64,000 nt of DNA from Neisseria subflava (lineage in GTDB: Bacteria > Pseudomonadota > Gammaproteobacteria > Burkholderiales > Neisseriaceae), in contig NZ_POXP01000001.1 in the NCBI RefSeq assembly GCF_003044935.1, positions 806,001 to 870,000 of the forward strand, written 5' to 3'. The stretch's first letter is position 1; each line of letters begins with the position of its first letter. Shown piece by piece: positions 56,179 through 64,000 of this stretch. A program made the position numbers and the translations under genes. Below the pieces are notes generated by a model. The model saw only the letters and a list, made by a program, of their open reading frames with translations, searched no databases and was not told the DNA's origin.

Positions 56179-56184
56179 ACCTCC

Positions 56185-56988
56185 CTATTTCTCTTGTGCA
56201 AACCACGTTCCGATAGGCGCGCCATCTAAAACCTGAAGGATATCGCGCGGATTGGCGCTGTTCATCAACACCATCTGGCCGTGATGTTCAAACATCATCT
56301 GCGCGCTCTTAATCTTACTGAGCATGCCGCCCGTACCAAACTTACTGCCCGATCCGCCGGCAGAAGCAATAATTTCTTCGGTAATATCGGTAACATGGCT
56401 GCGCAGCTTAGCATCGGCGTGAACAGCCGGATTTTTATCAAACAAACCGTTGATATCGGACAACATAATCAGCAAATCGGCTTTAACGATTTTCGCTACA
56501 ACTGCCGACAAACGGTCGTTATCGCCAAACTTGGTCGCATGGTCCATCTCGTCCACGCTGACCGCGTCGTTCTCATTGACAATAGGGATGACGCCGATGG
56601 AAAGCAGGGATTCAAAAGCATTGGTAACGTTTGCCAAACTTTCCGGATATTCGACCACATCACGCGTCAGCAGGATTTGCGATACCGTCATCCGATAATG
56701 GGAAAAAATCTGCGAATAAAGGCTCATCATGGCCACTTGGCCGACGCTGGAAACAGCCTGTTGCTGCGCCATTTCCGCCGGACGTTTTTCCATGTTGAGG
56801 ACATTCAGCCCGAAGCCCATTGCGCCGGAAGACACCAGCACAATTTCTTTGTCCTTACTGACCAAGCTGGAAATGACAAAGGCCAGTTGGTCGATTTTTG
56901 CCAAATTGATTTTACCGTTTAGCAACACCAAAGAACTGGTTCCAATCTTAATGACAATGCGTTTTACTGCTTCAAAATCTCGTTTCAT
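56185..56988 (-). CDS. proB: Glutamate 5-kinase, short form
   Basis: 267-residue kinase, first step of proline synthesis. Starts [35 protein letters not shown] and ends with the amino-acid-kinase domain; the PUA domain of the E. coli-type (about 367 residues) is absent. This 267-residue layout is that of streptococci and related Firmicutes, and phrases such as [26 protein letters not shown] agree with those enzymes. Feedback control by proline may differ. In an operon with proA. Confidence 0.93.
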   Translation of the reverse strand: MKRDFEAVKRIVIKIGTSSLVLLNGKINLAKIDQLAFVISSLVSKDKEIVLVSSGAMGFGLNVLNMEKRPAEMAQQQAVSSVGQVAMMSLYSQIFSHYRMTVSQILLTRDVVEYPESLANVTNAFESLLSIGVIPIVNENDAVSVDEMDHATKFGDNDRLSAVVAKIVKADLLIMLSDINGLFDKNPAVHADAKLRSHVTDITEEIIASAGGSGSKFGTGGMLSKIKSAQMMFEHHGQMVLMNSANPRDILQVLDGAPIGTWFAQEK

Positions 56989-57151
56989 TATTCTCCTCTG
57001 CTTTCTATTTTTATGATTGCATGCGGCATTATTTCAGCCAAACGTATCTACATCATAACTGCGAAGCAATAGAAAATACAGACAAAATTAAAAAGTACCT
57101 CCTTCAAAAGCCATATTTCCAGCTTTTACACGAATCTGTTAACAATAAAAC

Positions 57152-57194
57152 AAAAGGCCGTCTGAAACCCTATTTCAGGTTTCAGACGGCCTTT
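57152..57194 (-). terminator. suhB terminator, inverted uptake pair
   Basis: AAAAGGCCGTCTGAAACC pairs with GGTTTCAGACGGCCTTTT, 62 bp after the suhB stop on the minus strand. It separates suhB from proB. Confidence 0.78.
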
Positions 57195-57256
57195 TACCGA
57201 TTATTGAAACTTTAGCCTGCAAAGATAAATAAATACAGACCGTTCCCTACAAACGC

Positions 57257-58042
57257 TTATTGATGGTCGGAAATAATTTTCAACATTTGCGCCAATACTT
57301 TAGGATTGGCCGCAACGATGTCGCCACTTTCTAACCAGCCTTCATCGCCGGACATATCGGTAACGATACCGCCTGCTTCTTGGACAATCAATGCACCGGC
57401 GGCAATATCCCAAGGTTTGAGGTTGAACTCGAAGAAACCGTCCAAGCGGCCGGCCGCAACGGCACACAAATCCAAAGAAGCCGCGCCTTCACGACGGCCG
57501 CCGGCGGTTTTGGCCAAGAAGTCTTTCAAAATCGCCAGATACTTGTCCATCATGCTTTGATCGACAACAGGGAAGCCGGTACCGATCAGGCAGCGGTTCA
57601 ATTCGATGCGGTTGGAAACGCGGATGCGGCGGTCGTTGAGCAACGCGCCTTTGCCGCGGGAAGCCATATATACGTCGTTGCGCTCAGGTGCGTACACCAA
57701 AGCTTCTTGCAACACGCCTTTGTGCAGGAGTGCCATAGAAATGGCGTATTGGGGATGGCCGTGGAGGAAGTTGGTTGTGCCGTCGAGCGGGTCGATAATC
57801 CATTCGTACTCGGCGGTGGCTTTACCGTGGGAGCCGCCTTCTTCGCAAGTGATTTTGTGATGCGGATAGGCTTCTTTGAGCGCTTCCACCAAAATCATTT
57901 CGGAGCTGCGGTCAACATCGGAAACGAAGTCGTTGAATGCTTTGCTGTCTACTTTGACGGCATCCAGATTGCCGGCGGCGCGAATCATCATTTGCCCTGC
58001 TTTACGGGCGGCTTTGAAAGCGGTATTTAAAAACGGATTCAT
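57257..58042 (-). CDS. suhB: Inositol monophosphatase family protein SuhB
   Basis: 261-residue Mg-dependent phosphatase. Metal motifs are E68 (EEGG), DPLDGTT at 84-90 and the late WDIAAGALIVQEAGG. SuhB also binds RNA polymerase with Nus factors during rRNA transcription in E. coli. Length matches. It is a single gene, divergent from trmJ. Confidence 0.95.
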   Translation of the reverse strand: MNPFLNTAFKAARKAGQMMIRAAGNLDAVKVDSKAFNDFVSDVDRSSEMILVEALKEAYPHHKITCEEGGSHGKATAEYEWIIDPLDGTTNFLHGHPQYAISMALLHKGVLQEALVYAPERNDVYMASRGKGALLNDRRIRVSNRIELNRCLIGTGFPVVDQSMMDKYLAILKDFLAKTAGGRREGAASLDLCAVAAGRLDGFFEFNLKPWDIAAGALIVQEAGGIVTDMSGDEGWLESGDIVAANPKVLAQMLKIISDHQ

Positions 58043-58135
58043 GGTTTTCTTCCTAATTCAGGTAAAATACGCCCTAATGCGCCGAACATGGCACACAAAA
58101 GGCTGTTAATCGTTTCCGATGCTGTTAAAGAACAT

Positions 58136-58166
58136 TTCAGACGGCATGGAAAAAGGCCGTCTGAAA
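58136..58166. repeat. Inverted uptake-sequence pair
   Basis: TTCAGACGGCAT and AAGGCCGTCTGAA in the suhB-trmJ spacer; one arm is of AT type. Confidence 0.6.
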
Positions 58167-58217
58167 ACAAAAAGATGGCGCATTATACCTGATTCCCGTA
58201 CAAACAGAAAATAAAAC

Positions 58218-59033
58218 ATGACTTCCGAAAAACCCGCCCTGCCCGCTTACCTGGACAACATCCGCATCATCCTCACGCGCACCAGCCATCCTTCCAATAT
58301 CGGTTCTGCCGCGCGCGCCATGAAAACGATGGGCCTGCACAAACTGACCATCGTCGCCCCAAATCTGATGGCAACGCCGATGACGGAAAATCCGCCCGTG
58401 TTCGACCCGGAGCGTCCGCAATCGTTTAAATTACCGGAAGAAAGCTTCATCCTCGCTTCCGGCGCGGCAGACGTTTTGGAAAATGCCACCATTGCCGCCT
58501 CTTTGGACGAAGCCCTTGCCGACACCACCATCGCCTGCGCCCTGACCAGTCGACGCCGCGAAATCACCGCGCCGCTGCAAACCCCGCGCGATTTGGTGCC
58601 CGAATTACTGCAGGCCGCCAACCGAGGCGAGAAAGTGGCGCTGGTTTTCGGCAACGAGACTTTCGGCTTGAGCATCGAAGAAGTCCAAGCCTGCAACCGA
58701 CTGATGACCATCAACGGCAATCCCGACTATTTCTCGCTCAACCTTGCCCAAGCCGTGCAGGTCGTGTGCTACGAAATCTTCAGCCAAACCGATTCGCCCA
58801 TGACCCACCTGCAACAGGAAGACCACGCTGCGACCCACGAGCAAATTAAAGGCATGGTTGCCCACATGGCAAGCGTGATGAACGACATCGGCTTTTTCAA
58901 CCGCCGCAACGGCGAGCGCCTGATGCGCCGTATGCAGAGTCTGTTCGGACGCGCCAACACGCAAACCGAAGACATCGATATCCTGCGCGGTTTTTTCAAT
59001 ACCGTCAGCCACCGTATCCATAAAAAAGACTGA
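58218..59033 (+). CDS. trmJ: tRNA 2'-O-methyltransferase TrmJ
   Basis: 271-residue SPOUT methyltransferase that methylates the ribose of nucleotide 32 in tRNA. N-terminal NIRIILTRTSHPSNIGSAARAMKTMG and knot motifs VALVFGNETFGLS and SLNLAQAVQVVCYE are typical. The C-terminal extension has the helices specific to TrmJ. It starts a run of RNA-modification-related genes. Notable that the window also has an odd tRNA with an altered anticodon arm. Confidence 0.93.
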   Translation: MTSEKPALPAYLDNIRIILTRTSHPSNIGSAARAMKTMGLHKLTIVAPNLMATPMTENPPVFDPERPQSFKLPEESFILASGAADVLENATIAASLDEALADTTIACALTSRRREITAPLQTPRDLVPELLQAANRGEKVALVFGNETFGLSIEEVQACNRLMTINGNPDYFSLNLAQAVQVVCYEIFSQTDSPMTHLQQEDHAATHEQIKGMVAHMASVMNDIGFFNRRNGERLMRRMQSLFGRANTQTEDIDILRGFFNTVSHRIHKKD

Positions 59034-59093
59034 TTAAGGCCGTCTGAAAACATTTCCAGCCTTTCAGACGGCATGACTGACATTCGGATAAAC

Positions 59094-59942
59094 ATGAATT
59101 ACGCCCTAGACGCATTATGGTGGAAACTCACCAGCCAACCCGTCCGCGACCTCGCCCCGCTGCTGACTGCGCCGCCTTTGTGGCAAAGCGGCTGCGAATT
59201 GAGCGTGCGCGAACTATTGGGGGAACTCGGTTTCCGTTACCTTTTGGCATTGGACGCCGATCCCGCTCCGCTAACGGATTACCTTGCCCAACGCGCCCCG
59301 TTCGGCCACCGTCTCGGCATTTATGCCGAAGAGCTGCTGGCTTTTTGGTTTGCCAACGCGCCGCATGCCGAACTGCACGCATACAATCTACCCGTTTTTT
59401 CAGACGACCAAACTTTAGGGGCTGCGGATTTTGTCGTTTCCCTCAACCAACAGCCCTACCATATCGAGCTGGCGTGTAAATACTACGGCGGAGACCAAGC
59501 GCAAAACCTGCGCGGCCTCAATCCTAAAGACACGCTGACGGACAAAGCTGCCAAACTGGTGCAGCAATCCCAGCTGCTGCATACGCCGCAAGGAAAAGCG
59601 ACCTTAACCGCACAAGACCTGCCGGAAAATCTGCTTCCTGCTTCCATCGTGCGCGGCATCGGATTTTTTCCACACGGTTTCCATGCTTTTGAGCCGCCGC
59701 TTAACCCATACGGCTGGCGCGGCGTCTATATTCAAGATTGGGCGGAATACGGGTTTGAACGCCAAGAAGCTCGCTATCACCTGCTCGACCGCATGGCCTA
59801 CCTCGCACCTGCGCGTGTCGCCGAAACCGAAACATTGAACGAAACCGAAATCCGCCGTATCGAGCAAGGCTTGATTGCCGTTTTGGAATTACGGCCGGAC
59901 GGCTTTTGGCACGAAATCGAACGCATCATGAAGGCCGTCTGA
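59094..59942 (+). CDS. DUF1853 family protein
   Basis: 282-residue protein beginning MNYALDALWWKLTSQPVRDLAPLL. Shares phrases of DUF1853 (LGIYAEELLAFWFAN...GAADFVVSL...HIELACKYYGG), an uncharacterised nuclease-like family. The frame is open from 59073, but the ATG at 59094 is preferred because the earlier one lies in an uptake sequence. The stop is within an uptake sequence: AAG GCC GTC TGA gives Lys-Ala-Val-stop. It lies between trmJ and the RsmB-like gene. Confidence 0.85.
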   Translation: MNYALDALWWKLTSQPVRDLAPLLTAPPLWQSGCELSVRELLGELGFRYLLALDADPAPLTDYLAQRAPFGHRLGIYAEELLAFWFANAPHAELHAYNLPVFSDDQTLGAADFVVSLNQQPYHIELACKYYGGDQAQNLRGLNPKDTLTDKAAKLVQQSQLLHTPQGKATLTAQDLPENLLPASIVRGIGFFPHGFHAFEPPLNPYGWRGVYIQDWAEYGFERQEARYHLLDRMAYLAPARVAETETLNETEIRRIEQGLIAVLELRPDGFWHEIERIMKAV

Positions 59943-59977
59943 AACCATTTACCAACTTTAAGAGAACCCATTACATT

Positions 59978-61237
59978 ATGAACGCCGCACAACTCGACCA
60001 TACCGCCAAAGTTTTGGCTGAAATGCTGACTTTCAAACAGCCTTCCGATGCCGTCCTCTCCGCCTATTTCCGCGAACACAAAAAACTCGGCCGCCAAGAC
60101 CGTCACGAAATCGCCGAAACCGCCTTTGCCGCGCTGCGACACTATCAAAAAATCAGTACCGCCCTGCGCCGTCCGCATGCGCAGCCGCGCAAAGCCGCTC
60201 TTGCCGCACTGGTTCTCGGCAGAAGCACCAACATCAGCCAAATCAAAGACCTGCTTGATGAAGAAGAAACAGAGTTTCTCGGCAATTTGAAAGCCCGTAA
60301 AACCGAGTTTTCAGACGGCCTGAATACCGCCGCAGAATTGCCGCAATGGCTGGTGGAACAACTGCAACAGCATTGGAGCGAAGAAGAAATCCTCGCCTTC
60401 GGTCGCAGCATCAACCAACCTGCCCCGCTCGACATCCGCGTCAATACTTTGAAAGGCAAACGCGACAAAGTGCTGCCATTGTTGCAAGCCGAAAGTGCCG
60501 ATGCAGAGGCAACGCCTTATTCGCCTTGGGGCATCCGCCTGAAAAACAAAATCGCGCTTAACAAACACGAACTGTTTTTAGACGGCACGCTGGAAGTCCA
60601 AGACGAAGGCAGCCAGCTGCTTGCCTTATTGGTGGGTGCAAAACGCGGCGAAATCATTGTTGATTTCTGTGCCGGTGCCGGCGGTAAAACCTTGGCTATC
60701 GGCGCGCAAATGGCCAATAAAGGTAGAATCTACGCCTTCGATATCGCCGAAAAACGCCTTGCCAACCTCAAACCGCGCATGACCCGTGCCGGACTGACCA
60801 ATATCCACCCCGAACGCATCAGCAGCGAACACGATACCCGTATCGCCCGACTGGCAGGCAAAGCCGACCGTGTGTTGGTGGACGCGCCCTGCTCCGGTTT
60901 GGGTACTTTACGCCGCAATCCCGACCTCAAATACCGCCAATCTGCCGAGACCGTGGCCAACCTTTTGGAACAGCAACACAGCATCCTCGATGCCGCCTCC
61001 AAACTGGTAAAACCGCAAAGCCGCTTGGTGTACGCCACCTGCAGCGTGTTGCCGGAAGAAAACGAGCTGCAAGTCGAACGTTTCCTGTCCGAGCATCCCG
61101 AGTTTGAACTCGTCAACTGCGCCGAACTTCTGCAAAGCCTGAAGGTTGATTTGGATACCGGAAAATACCTGCGCCTCAACTCCGGAGAACACCAAACCGA
61201 CGGCTTCTTTGCCGCTGTATTGCAGCGTAAGGATTAA
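59978..61237 (+). CDS. RsmB/NOP2-type RNA m5C methyltransferase
   Basis: 419-residue SAM-dependent methyltransferase. SAM motif DFCAGAGGKTLAIGAQM (229-245), DAPCSGLGTLRRNPD with C305 and ATCSVLPEEN with C355, the two catalytic Cys. The N-terminal NusB-like region (residues 1-130) is shortened relative to RsmB and has an in-frame uptake sequence (FSDGLN). The target is probably rRNA or tRNA cytosine. The frame is open to 59906, but the ATG at 59978 follows AAGAGAAC and avoids an uptake sequence. Confidence 0.9.
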   Translation: MNAAQLDHTAKVLAEMLTFKQPSDAVLSAYFREHKKLGRQDRHEIAETAFAALRHYQKISTALRRPHAQPRKAALAALVLGRSTNISQIKDLLDEEETEFLGNLKARKTEFSDGLNTAAELPQWLVEQLQQHWSEEEILAFGRSINQPAPLDIRVNTLKGKRDKVLPLLQAESADAEATPYSPWGIRLKNKIALNKHELFLDGTLEVQDEGSQLLALLVGAKRGEIIVDFCAGAGGKTLAIGAQMANKGRIYAFDIAEKRLANLKPRMTRAGLTNIHPERISSEHDTRIARLAGKADRVLVDAPCSGLGTLRRNPDLKYRQSAETVANLLEQQHSILDAASKLVKPQSRLVYATCSVLPEENELQVERFLSEHPEFELVNCAELLQSLKVDLDTGKYLRLNSGEHQTDGFFAAVLQRKD

Positions 61238-61242
61238 GGTTG

Positions 61243-61279
61243 AAAAAGGCCGTCTGAAATCCTTTCAGACGGCCTTTTT
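61243..61279 (+). terminator. Terminator of the RsmB-like gene
   Basis: AAAAAGGCCGTCTGAAA pairs with TTTCAGACGGCCTTTTT, 5 bp after the stop. Confidence 0.82.
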
Positions 61280-61501
61280 GATAGATTTTTTACATTAAAA
61301 TCATTAGATACGATAGTCGCGCTTTGCAATAATATACTTTAAGGCCTGTATCTCGACCTTTCATCAGAATATTGTGAAAAGCTGGAAAAAATGCTTTATG
61401 CTTTGTAAATGTATGTGTTCTCGTTCAAAATTCGCCCGGTCATGCCTCAGGCGATACCCGATACAGACAACGATAATATATAAATTATTTGGTTAAAAAT
61501 C

Positions 61502-62770
61502 ATGTCGCATATTTATTCTTCCCCCACAAAGCCCCGTTTATTGTCATCGGCCGTTGCCGTCGCCTGCTGTCTGTTACCGTTTCAGACGGCCTCTGCATAC
61601 AGCCTGCAAGACATCCTCAGGGACGCTTTAATCAGCGACCCGATTGTGCGTGAAGCCAAAGCCACTCAAGAAGCAGCGCAAAGCACGACCAAAGCCACAC
61701 GTGCGCGCCATTATCCTGTCGTTACCCTGACCGGCACGAAAGTGCTGGCGCAACACAATAAATACAACAGCAACGACATGGATGACGGTATCGGCGTGCG
61801 CGGCAGCGTGAACATCTACTCATGGGGTGCGATTGAAGCCGCCGTCCGCCGCGACCGCAGCCGCGAAGAATACTATCAACACAAATACACCGAAAGCCAA
61901 GAGCAGCTGGGCAGCGATATCGGCCGCCTCTACCTGAGCGCATTGCGTGCAAAAGAAACCCTGATCCTCAACGAACAGACTTTGGCGCGCCACAACAACC
62001 TCTTAAAAGACTTGGACACCATCGTCAAATATGATGCCGGCCGCCGTTCCGAGCTGATTGAAGCGCGCGCTCGCCAACTGCAAGTGGCCAACATCATTGC
62101 CCAACAACGCCGCACCATGGATTTGGCCCTGAGCCGCCTGTCCCGCTATACCTCGCGCCAGCTGACTGCCAACGATTTGGAAGATCCGTTTAAAAACGAC
62201 ACGGCAAAATCCATCAGCGAACGCTTCAACAACCCCAACCGCAACAACAATCCGTCCTATCAGGCGCAATTAGCCGAGCGCGACAGCGTCCGTGCCGATT
62301 TGGACACCTCCAAAGCCGAACGCCTGCCTGCCCTCAATTTGGAAGGCAGTGCGACACGCAACACCAGACAGCTTTATTTAAACGTTGCATGGAATGTGTT
62401 GGATATTGCCGCACGACACAATGTAGAGCGCAATGCCAAATCATTGATTGCCGCAGAAGCCAAGTCCGAACAAATCCTGCGCGACATGAACGAACGCGTT
62501 CAAACATCGGCCATCGATATGCAGGAAAGCGAACAGCGTACCGCGCTGACGGCGCAACACATCGCCGCCCAAAAAGAAGTCATCAAAGTGTACGAATTGC
62601 AGTTTAAAATCGCCCGACGTACGCTGACCGACGTTTTGAGCGCATACAGCGAGTTATCCTCCATCGAGCAGGATTATGTTGCCGCCCGCAACGATTTCCG
62701 CGATGCGGCGCTCGACTATTTAAATACCCAGGCCAAAATCTCCGCTTGGGTCGGTTTGGCACAAAAATAA
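61502..62770 (+). CDS. TolC family outer-membrane channel
   Basis: 422-residue exported channel protein. Signal peptide ends at QTASA-Y near residue 32; it contains an uptake sequence read as FQTA. Two repeats of the OEP fold (long helices, LLKDLDTIVKYDAGRRSELIEARARQLQ near 160-190) are seen. With the type I ATPase 43 nt downstream it forms a type I secretion system, probably for an RTX or giant adhesin substrate. The membrane fusion protein should lie beyond the window. The start could be ATG 61502 only. Confidence 0.88.
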   Translation: MSHIYSSPTKPRLLSSAVAVACCLLPFQTASAYSLQDILRDALISDPIVREAKATQEAAQSTTKATRARHYPVVTLTGTKVLAQHNKYNSNDMDDGIGVRGSVNIYSWGAIEAAVRRDRSREEYYQHKYTESQEQLGSDIGRLYLSALRAKETLILNEQTLARHNNLLKDLDTIVKYDAGRRSELIEARARQLQVANIIAQQRRTMDLALSRLSRYTSRQLTANDLEDPFKNDTAKSISERFNNPNRNNNPSYQAQLAERDSVRADLDTSKAERLPALNLEGSATRNTRQLYLNVAWNVLDIAARHNVERNAKSLIAAEAKSEQILRDMNERVQTSAIDMQESEQRTALTAQHIAAQKEVIKVYELQFKIARRTLTDVLSAYSELSSIEQDYVAARNDFRDAALDYLNTQAKISAWVGLAQK

Positions 62771-62813
62771 AGCCATATCCGCCGGTTAAACCAAAAACAT
62801 TACGCGAAAAAAT

Positions 62814-64000
62814 ATGAAAGCCATCATTGAACACATCGTTTTAGTGACCCGCCTTTTGGGTGCGCCCGTATCCGAAGCCGCTTTGTCCGCCGAAGTCGTA
62901 CGCGACAAAAAGCTCAAGGTCAACTATCACTCACTGGTCGAAGTCCTGCGCAGCCACGGCTTTGAAAACACCTTATCCAAACGCAATCTGGAAGACATCC
63001 CCTCGCTCGCCGTGCCGGTCATGATTATCCTGCACAACGAAGAGGCGGCAGTTATCACCCAAATCGAAGGCTCCGGCCAAGAGCGCAAATACCATATCCG
63101 CCAAGTCGACGGTTTGGAACAGGAACTCAGCCACGAGCAGCTCTCCGGCCTGTATTTGGGCTACTGCTGGTTTATCAAACCCAAAATGGCTACCGATATG
63201 CGCTCGGAGCTGCCTGAATACCATTTGCCCAAAGCATGGTTTTGGAAAGTCATTTGGCGTTTCCGCAGCTACTACTACCAAGTCATCTTGGCCACCATCA
63301 TCATCAACTTCCTTGCGCTCGTCAGCTCCCTGTATGTGATGAACGTGTACGACCGCGTTATTCCCAACCAAGCCTATGAAACCTTGTGGGTATTGAGCAT
63401 CGGCGTGGTCTTGGCGATTTTGTTTGAGTTTGCCGCCAAGATGATTCGCGGTCATTTGACCGATATTGCCGGTAAAAAAGCCGACCTGATCATCAGCTCC
63501 GCCCTGTTCCGCCGAGTGATGGCATTGCGTCTGGCAGACCGTCCTGCTTCTTCCGGTTCATACGCCAGTAATTTGCGCGAATTTGAAGCCGTGCGCGAGT
63601 TCATGACCAGTGCCAGCTTGTTGACCATTGTCGACTTGCCTTTCCTGTTGCTGTTTATCTTCGTAATTTCCATGGTTGGCGGCAAACTGGCACTCGTTCC
63701 CCTGACCATCATTCCGATTGTCGTGATTGTCGGTTTTGTCGTACAACGCCCGCTCTCTCGCCACATCAATGAATCGATGAAAGAAGGTTCGCAACGCTCC
63801 GGCCTTGCCGTTGAAGCCATCGAAGGCATCGAAACCCTGAAAACCAACAACGCCACATCTTGGGCGCAACAACGTTGGGATGAATACACCGCCAAAACTT
63901 CTGCTTCTTCCATCAAAGTCAAGGACACCAGCAACTTCATGGTCAACTTCGCCGTTGCCATGCAGCAGCTCAATACCGTCTTCTTGGTCGTCGTCGGTAC
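62814..64000 (+). CDS. Type I secretion ABC transporter, partial
   Basis: N-terminal 395 residues, cut by the window end, with no stop yet. Starts MKAIIEHIVLVTRLLGAPVS. The first about 150 residues are a C39 peptidase-like domain without evident catalytic Cys (as in LapB/LssB types), followed by a transmembrane ABC export domain with VSSLYVMNVYDRVIPNQAYETLWVLSIGV. The ATPase domain would follow. It starts 43 nt after the TolC gene stop. Substrate is unknown. Confidence 0.88.
   Translation, partial: MKAIIEHIVLVTRLLGAPVSEAALSAEVVRDKKLKVNYHSLVEVLRSHGFENTLSKRNLEDIPSLAVPVMIILHNEEAAVITQIEGSGQERKYHIRQVDGLEQELSHEQLSGLYLGYCWFIKPKMATDMRSELPEYHLPKAWFWKVIWRFRSYYYQVILATIIINFLALVSSLYVMNVYDRVIPNQAYETLWVLSIGVVLAILFEFAAKMIRGHLTDIAGKKADLIISSALFRRVMALRLADRPASSGSYASNLREFEAVREFMTSASLLTIVDLPFLLLFIFVISMVGGKLALVPLTIIPIVVIVGFVVQRPLSRHINESMKEGSQRSGLAVEAIEGIETLKTNNATSWAQQRWDEYTAKTSASSIKVKDTSNFMVNFAVAMQQLNTVFLVVVG

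Overview
The window is a stretch of chromosome from a commensal Neisseria. Dozens of copies of the neisserial DNA uptake sequence (core GCCGTCTGAA) are scattered through it, often as inverted pairs that act as terminators. Most carry the AG prefix (AGGCCGTCTGAA), with a few AT-prefixed copies and a few with the variant core GTCGTCTGAA. That dialect fits the N. subflava/flavescens type of commensal better than N. meningitidis or N. gonorrhoeae. Gene content and protein sequences (TdfH, CcoG, lipoprotein cytochrome c', PgsA) agree. The species call is inference.

Layout. 1-9.6 kb: aquaporin AqpZ, two small proteins, RadC, a polyamine ABC importer (potGHI) with a PuuB-like oxidase, thioredoxin reductase and two small exported proteins. 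9.6-15.4 kb: SmpB, a cold-shock protein, ClpS-ClpA, a cluster of very small genes and a complete IS5-family element. 15.4-21.1 kb: transketolase, the cbb3-oxidase maturation genes ccoG-fixH, and an open reading frame joining a metallopeptidase-like domain to PgsA. 21.2-22.5 kb: four identical tRNA-Gly genes, tRNA-Cys, an aberrant tRNA-like gene with a GCA anticodon, tRNA-Leu, then a decayed copy of the same IS. 22.5-29.6 kb, minus strand: a lipooligosaccharide-related block (lpxK, kdsB, hldA, hldD) mixed with adk and pyrF. 29.8-38.3 kb: xseA, pssA, two TauE/SafE-type membrane proteins, yejBE, a CobW-type GTPase with Zur, and an SDR oxidoreductase. 38.4-43.4 kb: cytochrome c', the zinc receptor TdfH and a histidine acid phosphatase that looks imported from Pasteurellaceae. 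43.6-54.9 kb: ackA, ccoS, an LplT-like transporter, holB-pilZ-tatD, an acyl-CoA ligase, yejF, trxA, upp and grxD. 54.9-57 kb: proBA of streptococcal type. 57-64 kb: suhB, trmJ, a DUF1853 protein, an RsmB-type methyltransferase, and a TolC-family protein followed by a type I secretion ATPase cut by the window end.

The main themes are envelope synthesis (LOS and phospholipid), zinc homeostasis (Zur, a CobW GTPase, and TdfH with a probable Zur operator), cytochrome oxidase assembly, polyamine use and thiol redox. The most unusual points are the noncanonical tRNA-Cys-like gene between tRNA-Cys and tRNA-Leu, two Haemophilus-type uptake sequences inside the phosphatase gene, proBA resembling streptococcal proteins, and the in-frame joining of a peptidase-like domain to PgsA. 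No CRISPR array, rRNA operon or prophage was seen.
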